NCBI RefSeq assembly: GCF_009763805.1
Contig: NZ_CP046804.1
Span: 2,418,001-2,482,000 of the forward strand
Length of the DNA: 64,000 bases
Direction: 5' to 3'
From: Vibrio cidicii
Lineage (GTDB): Bacteria; Pseudomonadota; Gammaproteobacteria; Enterobacterales; Vibrionaceae
The notes beneath the pieces were generated by a model. That model saw nothing but the letters and a program-made list of their open reading frames with translations. It made no database searches and was not told the DNA's origin. A program made the translations under genes and the position numbers. This document shows, one piece after another, positions 31,815-42,591 of the stretch. The stretch's first letter is position 1. Every line of letters begins with the position of its first letter.

Positions 31815-34800
31815 TTACTGCCCGGTCATTCCCGATTCACCTTTATAAATAATTCGGTCATTTCCACGGTTAATTCCAAAAGTGACCACTGCTGAGGGAT
31901 CTTCGTCCCCCTTATCACGCCAGTTGTAACGCAACCAAGGCTGGTTACCACTTCCAATACATTGAATATCGTTGTCTGTTTCCAGTTTTTGCAAGATCGT
32001 ATTGCTGAGACGTAACCAAAAGCGGACTTGTTCGCGAATTCTACCATTGATGTCTGTTACAGACTGCTGAGCAAAAACCAGATCAGATTCACCAAGTAAG
32101 ACACTCCCACTTCCCGCTAGCGATGCATTGCTACTCGCTTGAGAATCACTATGCCAAACCGATTGTTTGCAATACAAGGCACTATCAAAAAAGCTACTTG
32201 AATCATCTTTGTTGGTCACAAATCTACTGCCATCCCAGTGTTCGACTTTTAGCGGTACTTTTATCTGAGCCCCTGTATTACCAACGACATCTTGGAGGCG
32301 CATGCGACCGTAGCGAAAATCTGGCTGATTGGTAAACGCTTTGCCAGTTTCTCTCTATTACGCCACCACTTTTCACTTGCAAATCTGTGTTTTCGAAATC
32401 AACGTCATCGACCACATTGCTTGCCAACAACCCAAAGCCTTGTGTAAAAGGCCCATCAGGCTCTGTAGTGTAGGGTGTAGACGAAATCCCTTTTTTAGCG
32501 AACTCAAAACCAGATAAGGTGACATTTAAGTTTCCTAAAGACCAAGCGGGTTGTTGCCAAGTCAATGTTGAGTAATCCTTCACCCGGTCAAGGATTTCGT
32601 TGTGCGCGTTATCCACATTGAAATAAGAGACGGTGGAGACATACGCTGAATCGAACAAGCCATAATTCTGTGTTACTTGATCCGAGATATTTTGCGCCTC
32701 AACACTAAAAGCATGTTCAATGGGTTGGTTCATGTACGCGAATCCCAAATGTCCGGTCACATACGTCCAACTATTGCTGGCTAACACCAATTTCTCAGGC
32801 ACAAAACGGCCGATATTACGGTAGCCCAAGTTAATATCCATTCCCAGATAATTGGCCTGTGCGTCCGCCATGACTTTCAAGCTGCCCACTTCATCCCAAT
32901 AGAGCTGAGTGAAATCATAGTGTTGATTTGTGCCGCTGCCACTGTCGTGAACTTTGCTCAGTCCATTGTCTCCTTGAAGTAACACACTTGTGCTCCCTCC
33001 CATTGGGGAGTGCAAGGCACTGCTCATCTCAACGACCGCACTGGGCGCATTACTGGCAAAGAAGTTTTGGGTAATCGCTGCATTACAGTAGCTGCTGGTT
33101 TCAATCTCTCCTGAGACAGCACCACCGCTCTGCCAAACAATCGGTTTTACGTGAAGGTTAAACCGCTCAGAGGCAAGTTTGAATTTAGTCCCCGAGGATG
33201 AAGTGCCATCCATGGTCAACGCAGGCGTTTCACCACTGCAGATAGCAAACGTCCACGGGCGAGAGTTCACAACGAAACTGCCCGTCACTTCTTTTGTATT
33301 ATCGGCGGGGCATCCTAGAAAACCCGCACACTCAAAACTGTCTCTCAAGGTTACCGTAAAGCTACCTGACTCAGTAATGGACAAACTATCAGACGAGATG
33401 CCAGATGAAAACGAAGGGGAATAACTCAAGTTGCCATCCAATCCGCCACTGGGGAGAACAACCACATGCGTAACACTGGGTGAGCCCGAATAATTGCTTG
33501 CCACTTGCTTCACACCCGCATCATCACAGGCCAAAATTCGCGTATGGACCGTCTCGGCTTTGCCTGCAATGACATCGACAGATGGCAACGTCAGATTGGT
33601 GGCAGGATCATAAGCCTCAAACTTAAACGGCACATATTTGAAGCGACTGCTTACTGACTTGCCACTATCATCATCCATCACAACCGTTAGAGTGTAAGGC
33701 TGGGTCAAATCGACTTGGCTAATGTCGTTAACCGCAATTTGCAGATCTAATTCGCCATTGCTGTTAGAGGTAAAATTAGGATAAAACCCACTCCCTTTGT
33801 TATTGGCCACGCTGACAGTGAAATTGCTCGCGTTAGGCGAAAGCGTGACATTAACGCCCAGACTTTCAACAACATCATTGTTGGTGGTGATAATCGAAAA
33901 CTCAGGTTTATCATTACCACACATGAGTGCCAGATCCGTCGGTGGAGTCATGGTCACTTGGTAATCATCGGAAGGCTGAAAACACTGGTTATCAGTAGCA
34001 ATGATTTGGGATTGATTACTCATCATCACTGACTTTGCTGTTAGCGCTCCTCGGATTGTTGCGAGATTGCTCAATCGCACCAGCACTTCGCTGTAAAGAA
34101 GCCCTATAAATTGAGAATCATTATTAAAGTCAACATTTGCATTATTCAAGTCATGAACAAAAACAATTAACTGCGCATTTTGACTTTCTCCTAGAATAGT
34201 ACCCTGACTTAAATTGATTCGTTTCGCATGAATAACAACATTCTCACCTTCAGGAACAATAAGTTTCCCTCCATTATTCAAGTCAATTCTCTCAATCCAG
34301 TAAGTGCCCGTTCTAAATGTTGCTGTTCCTCTGCCGACGCTCAGACTTCCAATAGCTTCATTATTTGAAAACTCTCTATCCGTTTGCCAAAGAGAGACAT
34401 TCTCAAGCCCAGAATTTGGGGCCTGAAACGTTTCAAGCTGTTGCTTTTGCACTTGTAGACCGATATCCCCAAAACACTGACTGCCATCACAGCCCGCTTG
34501 AGTATTATTCCCTTCAATATCATTGAGTTGAAATCCAATATATCGTTTGCCGTTGGAAATTGGCGCACCAGAGATACTGGCATTATTGTCTATACGGATG
34601 TTTGCATTGTAATTGCCTATCCATGTCTGAGCAGGGGAAGGGAAAAGCGAACACACCGCACTCGTTGGAGGCTTATCAAAAAGAAAGTAAGAATAAGGCT
34701 CCACAACATGAGCACGTTCAAAATCTCTCGCCATATCCTCTTCATTTATCAACGCCACTCCGGTTTTGGAAACAGAACAACGCCTTAACCAGCCACCGTT

Positions 34801-35770
34801 ATTACCATTTCGAGTTCTCTTTGCTGCCAAGAGTGTCGGCACTTTTGTAAAACCAGAAACGGGAAAATTACTGATCTGCGTACAGCCTTCCGTAATAGGT
34901 TTAATTAGATCATCATTGATATTTAACGTATCCAACGTCGAACCTTGACCAAGCCAAAACTTGCGCCCGTTCACAAACCCCTCTCCTAAACCTGCAACAA
35001 ACGCGACTTGTTCGCTATTCGCCAAATCTTCGTTTACAGAGACTTCTGAACGGTCCAACACTAAACTGAATTGACTTGTCGATGGGGAGAGGGCGATCGA
35101 TGTTAACCATATTGGCTGCCCCCCAGAGCTATTGTTGCGAGATTGCACTTGGACAAGCACGCCAGGTGATGATGAAAAGTTACTTGTGAGTCCAAAGTCA
35201 CTAAACCGAACCGTCTTCGCTTTATTGCTATTGGTTATGCCGCCTGCGTTGGAATAGGTTTCTGTTATGCTCCACCAAACCAGAAACGACCTTAGCTCCA
35301 TTACTAAACTCTAATACACCGGGTTCAATCACTAAATAATCGATATTTTCCATTGGCGCATCAACATAAGTCACTTCCGTGCCGGTGTTGTTATTGCTGC
35401 AAACCCAGTTTCCGTTGTTTTGCTCTTTTAGACGGGTACAAGCTGCATTATGGGGAGGCAAAACCTGCTTTATGGTTGCTTGTGTATTACTGATATCCCA
35501 CACTCTAAGATCAGAAGGATATTCAGTTGTTTTTGTATTAAAACTCGATCGATTCGCGTTGATCGTCGACATTACAAAAACTAAAGGTGGAGAGGTATAG
35601 GTGTTTTGAAAGATTATATTACAAGTCACCGTAGGGCCGGAAACCGTACATTTATCCGCAGGAATAGTGCCAAATTCAAATTGAGGGTTGTAGTTGATGG
35701 CCCATGAAGAGGCAGAGAAGATCATTCCCATCCAACACAAGTACAAGAGATTTCGTTTCACGATATTCAT
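31815..35770 (-). CDS. mshQ: MSHA biogenesis protein MshQ, two apparent frameshifts
   Basis: The last gene of the MSHA locus, a large secreted or surface protein ending in a DUF6701-type region; it may form a pilus-associated adhesin. A signal peptide (NLLYLCWMGMIFSASSWA) follows the ATG at 35770, which overlaps the mshP stop. Three frames cover it. Removing one base in GTTTC at 35258-35262 joins VSGLVEHN to TYSNAGG, and one in GTTTC at 32347-32351 joins SGGVIER to TGKAFTNQPDFRYGRM; the result is 1317 residues. A second GAAAC at 35283-35287 could serve equally for the first break. The gene is AT-rich compared with the housekeeping genes. Confidence 0.85.
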
Positions 35771-36187
35771 TCTTTCACCCATACTTCTTGTCTACGCTCT
35801 ACTTCAACTATACCACTCCCGCAGACTGCGCTCGCCTCAACCCGATAAAAAGTCTCGCCTTGTAACGTTCCGATCGACTGACAAGTCATTTGTGGAGGAC
35901 GACAAGGGCTATTAACGTTGACACTGGGAGTTGCACCACTAACAGTGTCAACGCACGCTGTCGAAACTGATGCTGAAACGCCAAGCGGATAGAGCTGAGT
36001 TAACGCCCATTCATTTGCAGATTGAGCGATAAGCCATGCCTGTGTACCTAGCTGTTTCTCGGGTTAAATTATTGCTATTAGACCAGTTAATACGCGTCAA
36101 TGAAGAGGCGAGAAAACCCATCACCACAATGACGAAGATGGCGACCACCAGCATATTTCCTTGCTGCTTGTGCCTATTAGGGAACAT
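35767..36187 (-). CDS. mshP: MSHA pilin-like protein MshP, apparent frameshift
   Basis: A minor pilin-like component. The ATG at 36187 gives MFPNRHKQQG followed by NMLVVAIFVIVVMGFLASS, a type IV prepilin-like leader and helix that lacks the usual Glu at position 5. The first frame stops at 36011. Removing one base in GTTTC at 36054-36058 gives LTREQLGTQAWLIAQSANEWAL and continues to a stop at 35767, for 139 residues with paired cysteines. The stop overlaps the mshQ start (ATGA), and the start lies inside the end of mshO, so the three are translationally coupled. Confidence 0.85.
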
Positions 36188-36866
36188 TGAGCACCTGCAC
36201 ATCTTGTTGGTAGTAGCTGGTTTCATCATTCTGCACAAACGCCAGTTTAATGTGCACTAAGCCACCACGTTGTAATGTCGGCTCCAAATATTGAAACGAG
36301 GCCGATGAAACATTATCCGCGACTTGAACATTGTTGCGCATGATCCGCCCTGAAATAAAACAATATTCCACCAAACCATCCGTACTATAAATATAATGCC
36401 GACGGTTTACTGAACCACTTGACAATGAGGAGGCGGCGCCACTGATGGAATAGTAGTTCAAAACATTGGAAAAGCCGCCAACAGAATAACCAGCATTCAA
36501 ATCATCTTGGCGAGTTGGATTTATCACTAAGCTTAAGTCAGCAGGTAGAGGCTCTGGAACATTAGCATTCCCAATAAGAAAGCGAATATCTGCCCCTTCC
36601 ACCGCATAAAAACCCGAATAAACTATCGGATAAAAGGACAAGCAATCACCACTGTTGCTGAAACTATTCGGTACAGCATGGCGAAACTCGCGTGAAATTT
36701 TTTCTAACACAAATTGCGCTTGTGTCTGAAGACGCTGCCTATCGACAGAATCAACATAACCTTTTGCTCCCAACTCAACAAAACCCGCAATCCCCATCAC
36801 TAAAATGCTACTAACAATCAGCGTCAGCACCATTTCAAATAAGGTAAAACCTCGACTTCTCATCAA
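36177..36866 (-). CDS. mshO: MSHA minor pilin MshO
   Basis: A 229-residue type IV prepilin-like protein. The prepilin peptidase site SRG/FTLFEMVLTL is at residues 4-15, with Glu at mature position 5, followed by a hydrophobic helix and an assembly-type globular domain. It is larger than MshA, as for minor pilins of the PilW/GspJ type that cap or initiate the fibre. It overlaps mshD upstream by four bases and mshP downstream. Confidence 0.88.
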   Translation of the reverse strand: MMRSRGFTLFEMVLTLIVSSILVMGIAGFVELGAKGYVDSVDRQRLQTQAQFVLEKISREFRHAVPNSFSNSGDCLSFYPIVYSGFYAVEGADIRFLIGNANVPEPLPADLSLVINPTRQDDLNAGYSVGGFSNVLNYYSISGAASSLSSGSVNRRHYIYSTDGLVEYCFISGRIMRNNVQVADNVSSASFQYLEPTLQRGGLVHIKLAFVQNDETSYYQQDVQVLNVP

Positions 36867-37429
36867 TAGTTCCCCTTATAAACGACTAATGGATAAGGAC
36901 CATACTGACCTGCATAAATCGCCATTTCGATACGCTTCAAACCAGCGACAGCCCCATCATCAATACCATCCATATTGCCATCATAAAAAACAGAGACTTC
37001 AATGCGAAAATTAGGGTATTGACTGAGTGTGGCATCACCTAAGACGTTCACTAACGGCTTTTGCGTTAAGCCAACTGGACAATGTACTTGAGTCGACGTG
37101 GTGTACCAACAGCCGATAAAGTCATCGACATCGTTGTAGTCATTAATTTGCGACTCTTCCGCTCCCAAATTTTCCGCCGTAGTACAAAGTACACCACTTT
37201 CACCACAGCGGACTTTCCCACCATCAAAATCACTATGCTCATCAAAACCACGGGCTAGTATTTGGCTCATAAAGCCTTGCCCTAACGCAATGGCGCGCGT
37301 TTGATAGTGCGGCGCCGCGGAATTTTTCACATTGGGAAAGAGCAAACTGGTCAAGGTCACCATAGCAACGGCAATCAATACCATAGCCACAATACTTTCG
37401 ATGAGCGTCATCCCTTGGTGTTTTTTCAT
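36863..37429 (-). CDS. mshD: MSHA minor pilin MshD
   Basis: A 188-residue prepilin-like protein with the cleavage site HQG/MTLIESIVAM, Met instead of Phe at mature position 1 and Glu at position 5, followed by a long hydrophobic helix. It resembles PilV/GspI-type minor pilins. Cysteine pairs lie in the middle (RCGESGVLC). The start overlaps the mshC stop by one base. Confidence 0.88.
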   Translation of the reverse strand: MKKHQGMTLIESIVAMVLIAVAMVTLTSLLFPNVKNSAAPHYQTRAIALGQGFMSQILARGFDEHSDFDGGKVRCGESGVLCTTAENLGAEESQINDYNDVDDFIGCWYTTSTQVHCPVGLTQKPLVNVLGDATLSQYPNFRIEVSVFYDGNMDGIDDGAVAGLKRIEMAIYAGQYGPYPLVVYKGNY

Positions 37430-37921
37430 CAGCAGCCCCCACCACTCACGTAGCCTTGGCTATTGATACAAACCGATGCACTTTCCCCGGAAGCAGAAAA
37501 GGTAATAGTGACACTATTAAGAGCAGAAACCGTCGGCCTGCAATGGATTGCCACGCAAATCAAAACGAATAGGAGAAACCGTCGACGTGACAGAAACACC
37601 ATCGAGGCGCATCACATCACTGCGAGATTCCGCGGCTTGAGGCGTGGCAGCAGCAGTGCAACCTGCGGTTGAGCCTAAACAACCAACGCTGGCAGTTAAC
37701 TCAAAATTTAGATTGTCAGAATTCGTGGTGTTGGACTGCATACGATAGACTTGGAGCTGGCGGATAATTGAAATCGCTTGTTCTTGAGCGACAAATACAG
37801 AAAAAGAAGCAGGGCCAGAAAAACGGCTGGCAGCGTAAACCGAGATGATGCCGAGCAGCAGAATCACCACAATCAGTTCGACTAAAGTAAAGCCCAATGT
37901 TCGACGGGGTGATGGGGTCAT
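37429..37921 (-). CDS. mshC: MSHA minor pilin MshC, apparent frameshift
   Basis: A prepilin-like protein with cleavage site TLG/FTLVELIVVI and a GspH-type globular part. The open frame ends early at 37517. Removing one base in GAAAC at 37526-37530 turns the end from ADGFCS-stop into ADGSALNSVTITFS and continues to CINSQGYVSGGGC, for 163 residues ending with the stop that overlaps mshD. A cysteine near the C-terminus is normal for these pilins and supports the corrected reading. Confidence 0.88.
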
Positions 37922-37960
37922 CGTTGTCTCACCGGGTGCAGATAGAATCCATTGATGAGT

Positions 37961-37985
37961 GCCAAGCGCACACTATGCGCTTGGC
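37961..37985. repeat. Perfect 10-bp hairpin between mshA and mshC
   Basis: GCCAAGCGCA and its exact complement flank the loop CACTA, 11 bases after the mshA stop on the minus strand. There is no T run in the direction of transcription. Such hairpins behind highly expressed pilin genes can block 3' exonucleases or cause partial termination; which applies here is not known. Confidence 0.8.
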
Positions 37986-37995
37986 TATTATTTAG

Positions 37996-38481
37996 TTAAG
38001 GAGCAGGAGTACAATTAGCTGAAGTTGTCTCAATCTCTACTTTAGCTGGAGAATTTGCACCAGTAGCCTCTGAATAGCGAACACAACTACCGCTGTAATT
38101 TGCTATGCCATAAACAATAGTTGCATTCGTTCCTACAGAGCCAGTAGTGCTTAACTCTACAAACTCTCCAGATTGCTCAATCGTAGAGCCGATACCTGCA
38201 GATGTAGCAATTGGATAACCAAATGAATATGGAATATTGTCAATTGACGTAACCGTAGCACTTGCTGCAACATACTGTTTTGATTCAATACCTTTAATAG
38301 CCGCTTTACCATAGGAAATTCCCATAGCACCTTGGATTGCACCTTGTAGTCCCTTAAGAGTCGCATCGCGCGCGTCGCCCTGAAGATTCAGAAAACGAGG
38401 CGCTGCAGTGACTGCTAGGATACCCAAAATAACTATTACCACCACCAATTCGATTAGGGTGAAACCGCCTTGTCTTTTCAT
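37996..38481 (-). CDS. mshA: MSHA major pilin MshA
   Basis: The 161-residue major subunit of the mannose-sensitive haemagglutinin pilus, used in surface attachment and biofilm formation. A short basic leader MKRQGG is cleaved before [22 protein letters not shown], the type IVa pilin helix with Glu5. The mature part has a C-terminal disulphide loop (GSCVRYSE to ANCTPAP). It follows mshB after about 36 bases with a GAGAG ribosome site and is followed by a strong hairpin. The globular part is AT-rich and varies greatly among Vibrio. Confidence 0.95.
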   Translation of the reverse strand: MKRQGGFTLIELVVVIVILGILAVTAAPRFLNLQGDARDATLKGLQGAIQGAMGISYGKAAIKGIESKQYVAASATVTSIDNIPYSFGYPIATSAGIGSTIEQSGEFVELSTTGSVGTNATIVYGIANYSGSCVRYSEATGANSPAKVEIETTSANCTPAP

Positions 38482-38517
38482 AGTGTTCTCTCTCTATGTT
38501 CACTCATCAACGCAGGA

Positions 38518-39102
38518 TTACTGCAACGTTACGGTCACACGACCATTTTTCACTTCATATTCAAACTGATGAGCGGTGTTGCCATCCAGTTGAATATAGG
38601 TACATTTGGCATCGGTGCTGTTGGCCGACGCCGAATATTTAAAACCGCTGTCGCTGCTGGTACTTGAACCAGCGATGCCCACTTTCGGTGGGTTTTGCAA
38701 CAGATTATCCATTAAGTCTACACACATTTGGTCAGTTAGCGCACTCGGGTAGCTTGAGGCATCGCCCGCTAATCCCCACGGGTAGCCATCGCGAAAGCCA
38801 GTGTCATTGCCCGAGGCATCTTTACTGCGCGTTAACCAAAAGTCTACTCCGTCGTAATTGACGTTGTTTTGATCCTGACCACCAATCGTAACAGAAGGGC
38901 GTGCCTGCGCTTCCCATTGCGCGCGAGCAGAAAGTACGCCAGTGGCAAAACCGCCCGCTACGCCTTCCACACTGGCTTTTTTCGCTGCATCGGTAACATC
39001 TAGAAAACGCGGTAAAGCGGCTACCGCCAGCAAACCGACCACAACGATCACCACCACCAATTCAACTAAAGAAAAACCGCTTTGTTTCTGCTTCTGTTTC
39101 AT
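38518..39102 (-). CDS. mshB: MSHA pilin protein MshB
   Basis: A 194-residue type IV prepilin with leader KQKQSG and mature start FSLVELVVVIVVVGLLAVAALPRF. The globular region has the cysteine pair around DQMCVDL and AKCTYIQ. It is the first gene of the pilin module. The 75-base gap upstream contains a perfect TATAAT (minus strand 39135-39130), a good -10 box for the second msh promoter, though no good -35 is evident. Confidence 0.92.
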   Translation of the reverse strand: MKQKQKQSGFSLVELVVVIVVVGLLAVAALPRFLDVTDAAKKASVEGVAGGFATGVLSARAQWEAQARPSVTIGGQDQNNVNYDGVDFWLTRSKDASGNDTGFRDGYPWGLAGDASSYPSALTDQMCVDLMDNLLQNPPKVGIAGSSTSSDSGFKYSASANSTDAKCTYIQLDGNTAHQFEYEVKNGRVTVTLQ

Positions 39103-39177
39103 AACAAACCTTCTATTAACTGCTTACTCATTATACCCACTTCTGCAAGAGGATACACAGCAAGGCGTCAAAAAAAC

Positions 39178-39634
39178 TCACTCTGACAAAATATCGGCGC
39201 TGATTTTTTGTATTTTATCTTTTTGATAAACCACAATTATCTGCTTAAAAACATAATTAAACTCACATTGATAAGCTTGATTTATCCATCGCTCGCGCAC
39301 AGATTGCAGTGACGAGTCCAAAATCTTGCCATCCGGATAATGCAATGCCAGCCAACGCTGACAGGCAAACTGCTCCTGCTCATCAACTAAAGGTACCCAA
39401 CCGTAGCGCGTAAGTGGAACGGCTTGCCCCTCCACCACAATCTGTGCAGGCTTTCCCTGCAAAAGCCATTCCTGCTTATACTGATTGGCCACTTCCAGCA
39501 TGCGCCGCGCCGCCAGTTTCCGTTCCAGCCTTGTACGCTTCCAGCTCAACGGGCTGCCATACGCGAGCAAAAACGGCCACGATACTCGCAACAATCGACA
39601 TCCACATCACAAACAGCATCAATTGTTTAAACAC
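39178..39634 (-). CDS. mshF: MSHA biogenesis protein MshF, apparent frameshift
   Basis: A small inner-membrane assembly protein of the MSHA system, role not defined. The start is a GTG at 39634, two bases after the mshG stop and with AAGGG upstream: VFKQLMLFVMWMSIVASIVAVFARVW is an N-terminal membrane helix. The frame is then interrupted. Removing one base in GTTTC at 39516-39520 joins AYKAGTE to LAARRMLEVANQYKQEW and gives 151 residues. The ORF visible from 39594 alone would miss the whole membrane anchor. Confidence 0.82.
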
Positions 39635-39636
39635 GG

Positions 39637-40857
39637 CTAACCCTTAATCGCATCGAGCATTCCCCACATCGGCAGGAAGATGCCCAGCGCCAGCACCAGC
39701 ACCATCGAGGCGACCACCACCAGCAAAATCGGTTCGATGCGCGCCGTAAGGGTTTTGAGATCGTAATCCACTTCACGATCATAAAAGTCCGCCACTTCGA
39801 GCAGCAGCTCATCAATCCGCCCGGTCTCTTCACCGACCGAGATCATCTGGATCACCAGCGGGGTAAAAATGCCGCTGTTAATCGCCGTAGCGGAGATGGC
39901 GCTGCCCGCTTCGATCGCCGCTTTCATTTCCAAAATACGCAGTTCGAGAAAGCGGTTACCGATCGCTTCCGCCGACAGTGCCAGCGACTGGTTAAGCGGC
40001 ACGCCCGCTTTTAGCATCAGCGCAAAGGTACGCGAAAAACGCGACAACTGCGCCCGGTTGACCACGCCGCCGACCACGGGCAATTTCAAGCGCCACTTGT
40101 CCCAGCGCTCTCTGCCGTTACTGGTGCCGACCCAAGCGCGAAACGCGAATACTAAGCCGACAATGCCGCCGAGCAGTAGCATCCAGTAGTTAACAAAAAA
40201 CTCCGACATGCCAATCAAAATGCGCGTTGGTAATGGCAGATCAACCCCAAAGCGGCTAAACATCGAGGCAAACTGCGGGATCACTTTGACGTTGAGCACA
40301 AACATCGCCACCAAAATAAAGCTGATTACAAACGTCGGATAACGCATCGCGGTTTTGATCCGTTTGCGCGTTTCCAGATCTTGCTCATAGTAAGTAGCCA
40401 GTTGCTGCAACGCTTGATCTAGCCGACCTGTATTCTCACCAACGTTGATCATCGAAACAAACAGCGGGCTAAACACCTTACTGTGCATCTGCATCGCCGC
40501 CGACAAACTGCGTCCATTGGTCAGCTCTGTCACCACCTCTTCCAGTGCCGCTTTGAGCTGTTTGTTTTCGCAGTTTTGCACCAGACCGCGCATTGAGCGC
40601 AGCAAAGGCACGCCCGCCTTGGTGAGGCTAAAAAGTTGGCGACAAAACAGCACCAAAATTTCCAGTGGAATGGCGGGCGTCAGCAAACTGCGCAGATCAA
40701 ACTGGCTGCCGCCGGCACTTTTGCCTTGGCGAATCTCAATCGGAATAATGCCACGGCTCATCAACTGCTCGGCCGCCGCCTCGGAGGTGACCGCATCAAT
40801 CTGTCCGCTGGTTTTGTTGCCCTCTAAAGTGCGCCCTTGATACCGAAATGTCGCCAT
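39637..40857 (-). CDS. mshG: MSHA inner-membrane platform protein MshG
   Basis: A 406-residue polytopic protein of the GspF/PilC family that forms the inner-membrane platform turned by the MshE ATPase. It contains two copies of the T2SS-F domain (roughly residues 70-195 and 275-395, each with MINVGENTGRLDQAL or MISVGEETGRIDELL), and three membrane helices. It follows mshE after 8 bases. Confidence 0.95.
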   Translation of the reverse strand: MATFRYQGRTLEGNKTSGQIDAVTSEAAAEQLMSRGIIPIEIRQGKSAGGSQFDLRSLLTPAIPLEILVLFCRQLFSLTKAGVPLLRSMRGLVQNCENKQLKAALEEVVTELTNGRSLSAAMQMHSKVFSPLFVSMINVGENTGRLDQALQQLATYYEQDLETRKRIKTAMRYPTFVISFILVAMFVLNVKVIPQFASMFSRFGVDLPLPTRILIGMSEFFVNYWMLLLGGIVGLVFAFRAWVGTSNGRERWDKWRLKLPVVGGVVNRAQLSRFSRTFALMLKAGVPLNQSLALSAEAIGNRFLELRILEMKAAIEAGSAISATAINSGIFTPLVIQMISVGEETGRIDELLLEVADFYDREVDYDLKTLTARIEPILLVVVASMVLVLALGIFLPMWGMLDAIKG

Positions 40858-40865
40858 AATGTCCC

Positions 40866-42591
40866 TTAAAGCAGAATCGCATCAGCGTGGCCGGAGGTAT
40901 CCCCTTCGCCCAGCGTCATCACTTCATCAAGACTCACCACCCCTTGCAGCGCCAGCTCCATCGCCGACGCCAACAACGGTTTGTAGCTTTCGCTGCGTCT
41001 CGCTGCCTCGGCAAAACCAACCGCATTATTGGCGCGTAGTGCGTCCATCATGCTGTGATCGAGCTCCAACATTTCAAACACACCGATCCGGCCACGATAG
41101 CCGGTTAAGTTGCAGTTTCTGGCAACCTCGCCCTTTGACAAAGCGCGCTTCGGTCTGATTAGGAAAGCGCTGACTCAGCCACGCTTGGCGTGCCTCATCA
41201 ACGCTGTCTTCGGTTTTGCAATCGGGACAGATGCGCCGCACCAAACGCTGCGCGACCACCGCACGCACCGCGCTGGCGACCAAATAACCCGGCGCGCCCA
41301 TGTCTATCATGCGTAGCGCGCTATCCACCGCGTCATTGGTGTGCAGGGTACTCAGCACTAAGTGACCCGTCAGGGCGGCGCGCAGGCCAATCTCAACCGT
41401 CTCCTGATCACGCATTTCACCAATCAAGATGATGTCTGGATCTTGGCGCAAGAAGGTGCGCAGCACGGTAGAAAAGTCGAGATCGATCTTCGGGTTGATC
41501 TGCACTTGGTTCACCCGAGACAGGCGATATTCAACCGGATCTTCGGCGGTAATGATCTTTTTGCCCGGCTGATTGAGCTCGGTAAGCGCGCCATACAAGG
41601 TGGTGGTTTTGCCCGAACCTGTTGGCCCAGTAACCAAGATCATGCCGTGCGGGCGTTTTAACTGGCGGCGCAATCTCAGCAGAAGATCCTCCGGTAAACC
41701 GGACTCTTCCAACTTGCGCACTCCGCTCGACTGATTGAGCAAACGCATGACCACCGATTCGCCGTATTGCACTGGCATGGTGGAGAGACGCACGTCAACC
41801 GACTGCCCTTTGGCGCGAATGTTAAAGCGCCCATCTTGTGGCAGACGCTTTTCTGAAATATCCAGATTGGCCATCAACTTAAGGCGCAGTACCAACGCAG
41901 GCGCAATGTTGACTTCGTTGAGTAAGGTTTCATGCAAGATGCCATCGATGCGCTGACGCAAACGCAGTACATTGGCATCCGGCTCGATGTGAATGTCGGA
42001 CGCAGCGACCTGAATCGCATCTTCAAACATCGAGTTGATCAGCTTCACGACCGTCACTTCGTCGCTGTCGTCGTCTTCGAGGCTGTAATCAAAGCTGTCG
42101 TTGCCTTGATGCTCGGCCTGCAGCTGTTCGGCGAAGCTGGCGATCTCTTTAGTGCGGCGATAATAGCGGTCAAAGCTTTCCACCAGTTGCCGCTCAGGCG
42201 CGATGACAAACTCCAACCCGTACTGACCGAGCTGACCAAGCAGTGCTTCCTGCGCAATCAGATCGGCGGGATCACTCATCGCCACGCGCAAGGTGTCACC
42301 TTGCTGGCCAATCACCAACGCACGCAGACGGCGAGCATGCACCTCGGGCAGCAGTTGCACTGCATCAATGTCCACCATGGCACGGCTTAAATCGATCAGC
42401 GGCAGATTGAGCTGTTGAGAGAGAAACGCCAGCATTTGCTGTTCGGTGAGAAAGCCGAGGTCAATAAGCGTATCACCAAGCTTGCGGCCACTGCTGCCTT
42501 GCACGCTCAACGCCTGATTGAGTTGGGTTTCGTTGATTATCCCCTCTTCAACCAGCAAATCACCCAGTCGTTTTCTTAAGCGAACTTTCAT
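40866..42591 (-). CDS. mshE: MSHA extension ATPase MshE, apparent frameshift
   Basis: The GspE/PilB-type ATPase that drives pilus extension. The N-terminal MshEN domain (RLGDLLVEEGIIN and RKLGDTLIDLGFLT) is the founding c-di-GMP-binding module of this family, so extension is likely controlled by c-di-GMP. Walker A is GPTGSGKT at 322-329. Zinc cysteines include CPDC and CQNC. The frame breaks near the end; removing one base in GTTTC at 41115-41119 restores GCQNCNLTGYRGRIGVFEML and 574 residues. The ATG at 42591 overlaps the mshN stop; the upstream extension to 42747 lies inside mshN. Confidence 0.93.

Noticed and set aside
35283..35287. Alternative site for the first mshQ break
   Set aside because: Removing a base here also restores the frame, but it changes VSGLVEHN to VLVWWSIT, which fits the pattern of MshQ less well than a shift at 35258-35262. 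It would not alter the GTTTC rule.
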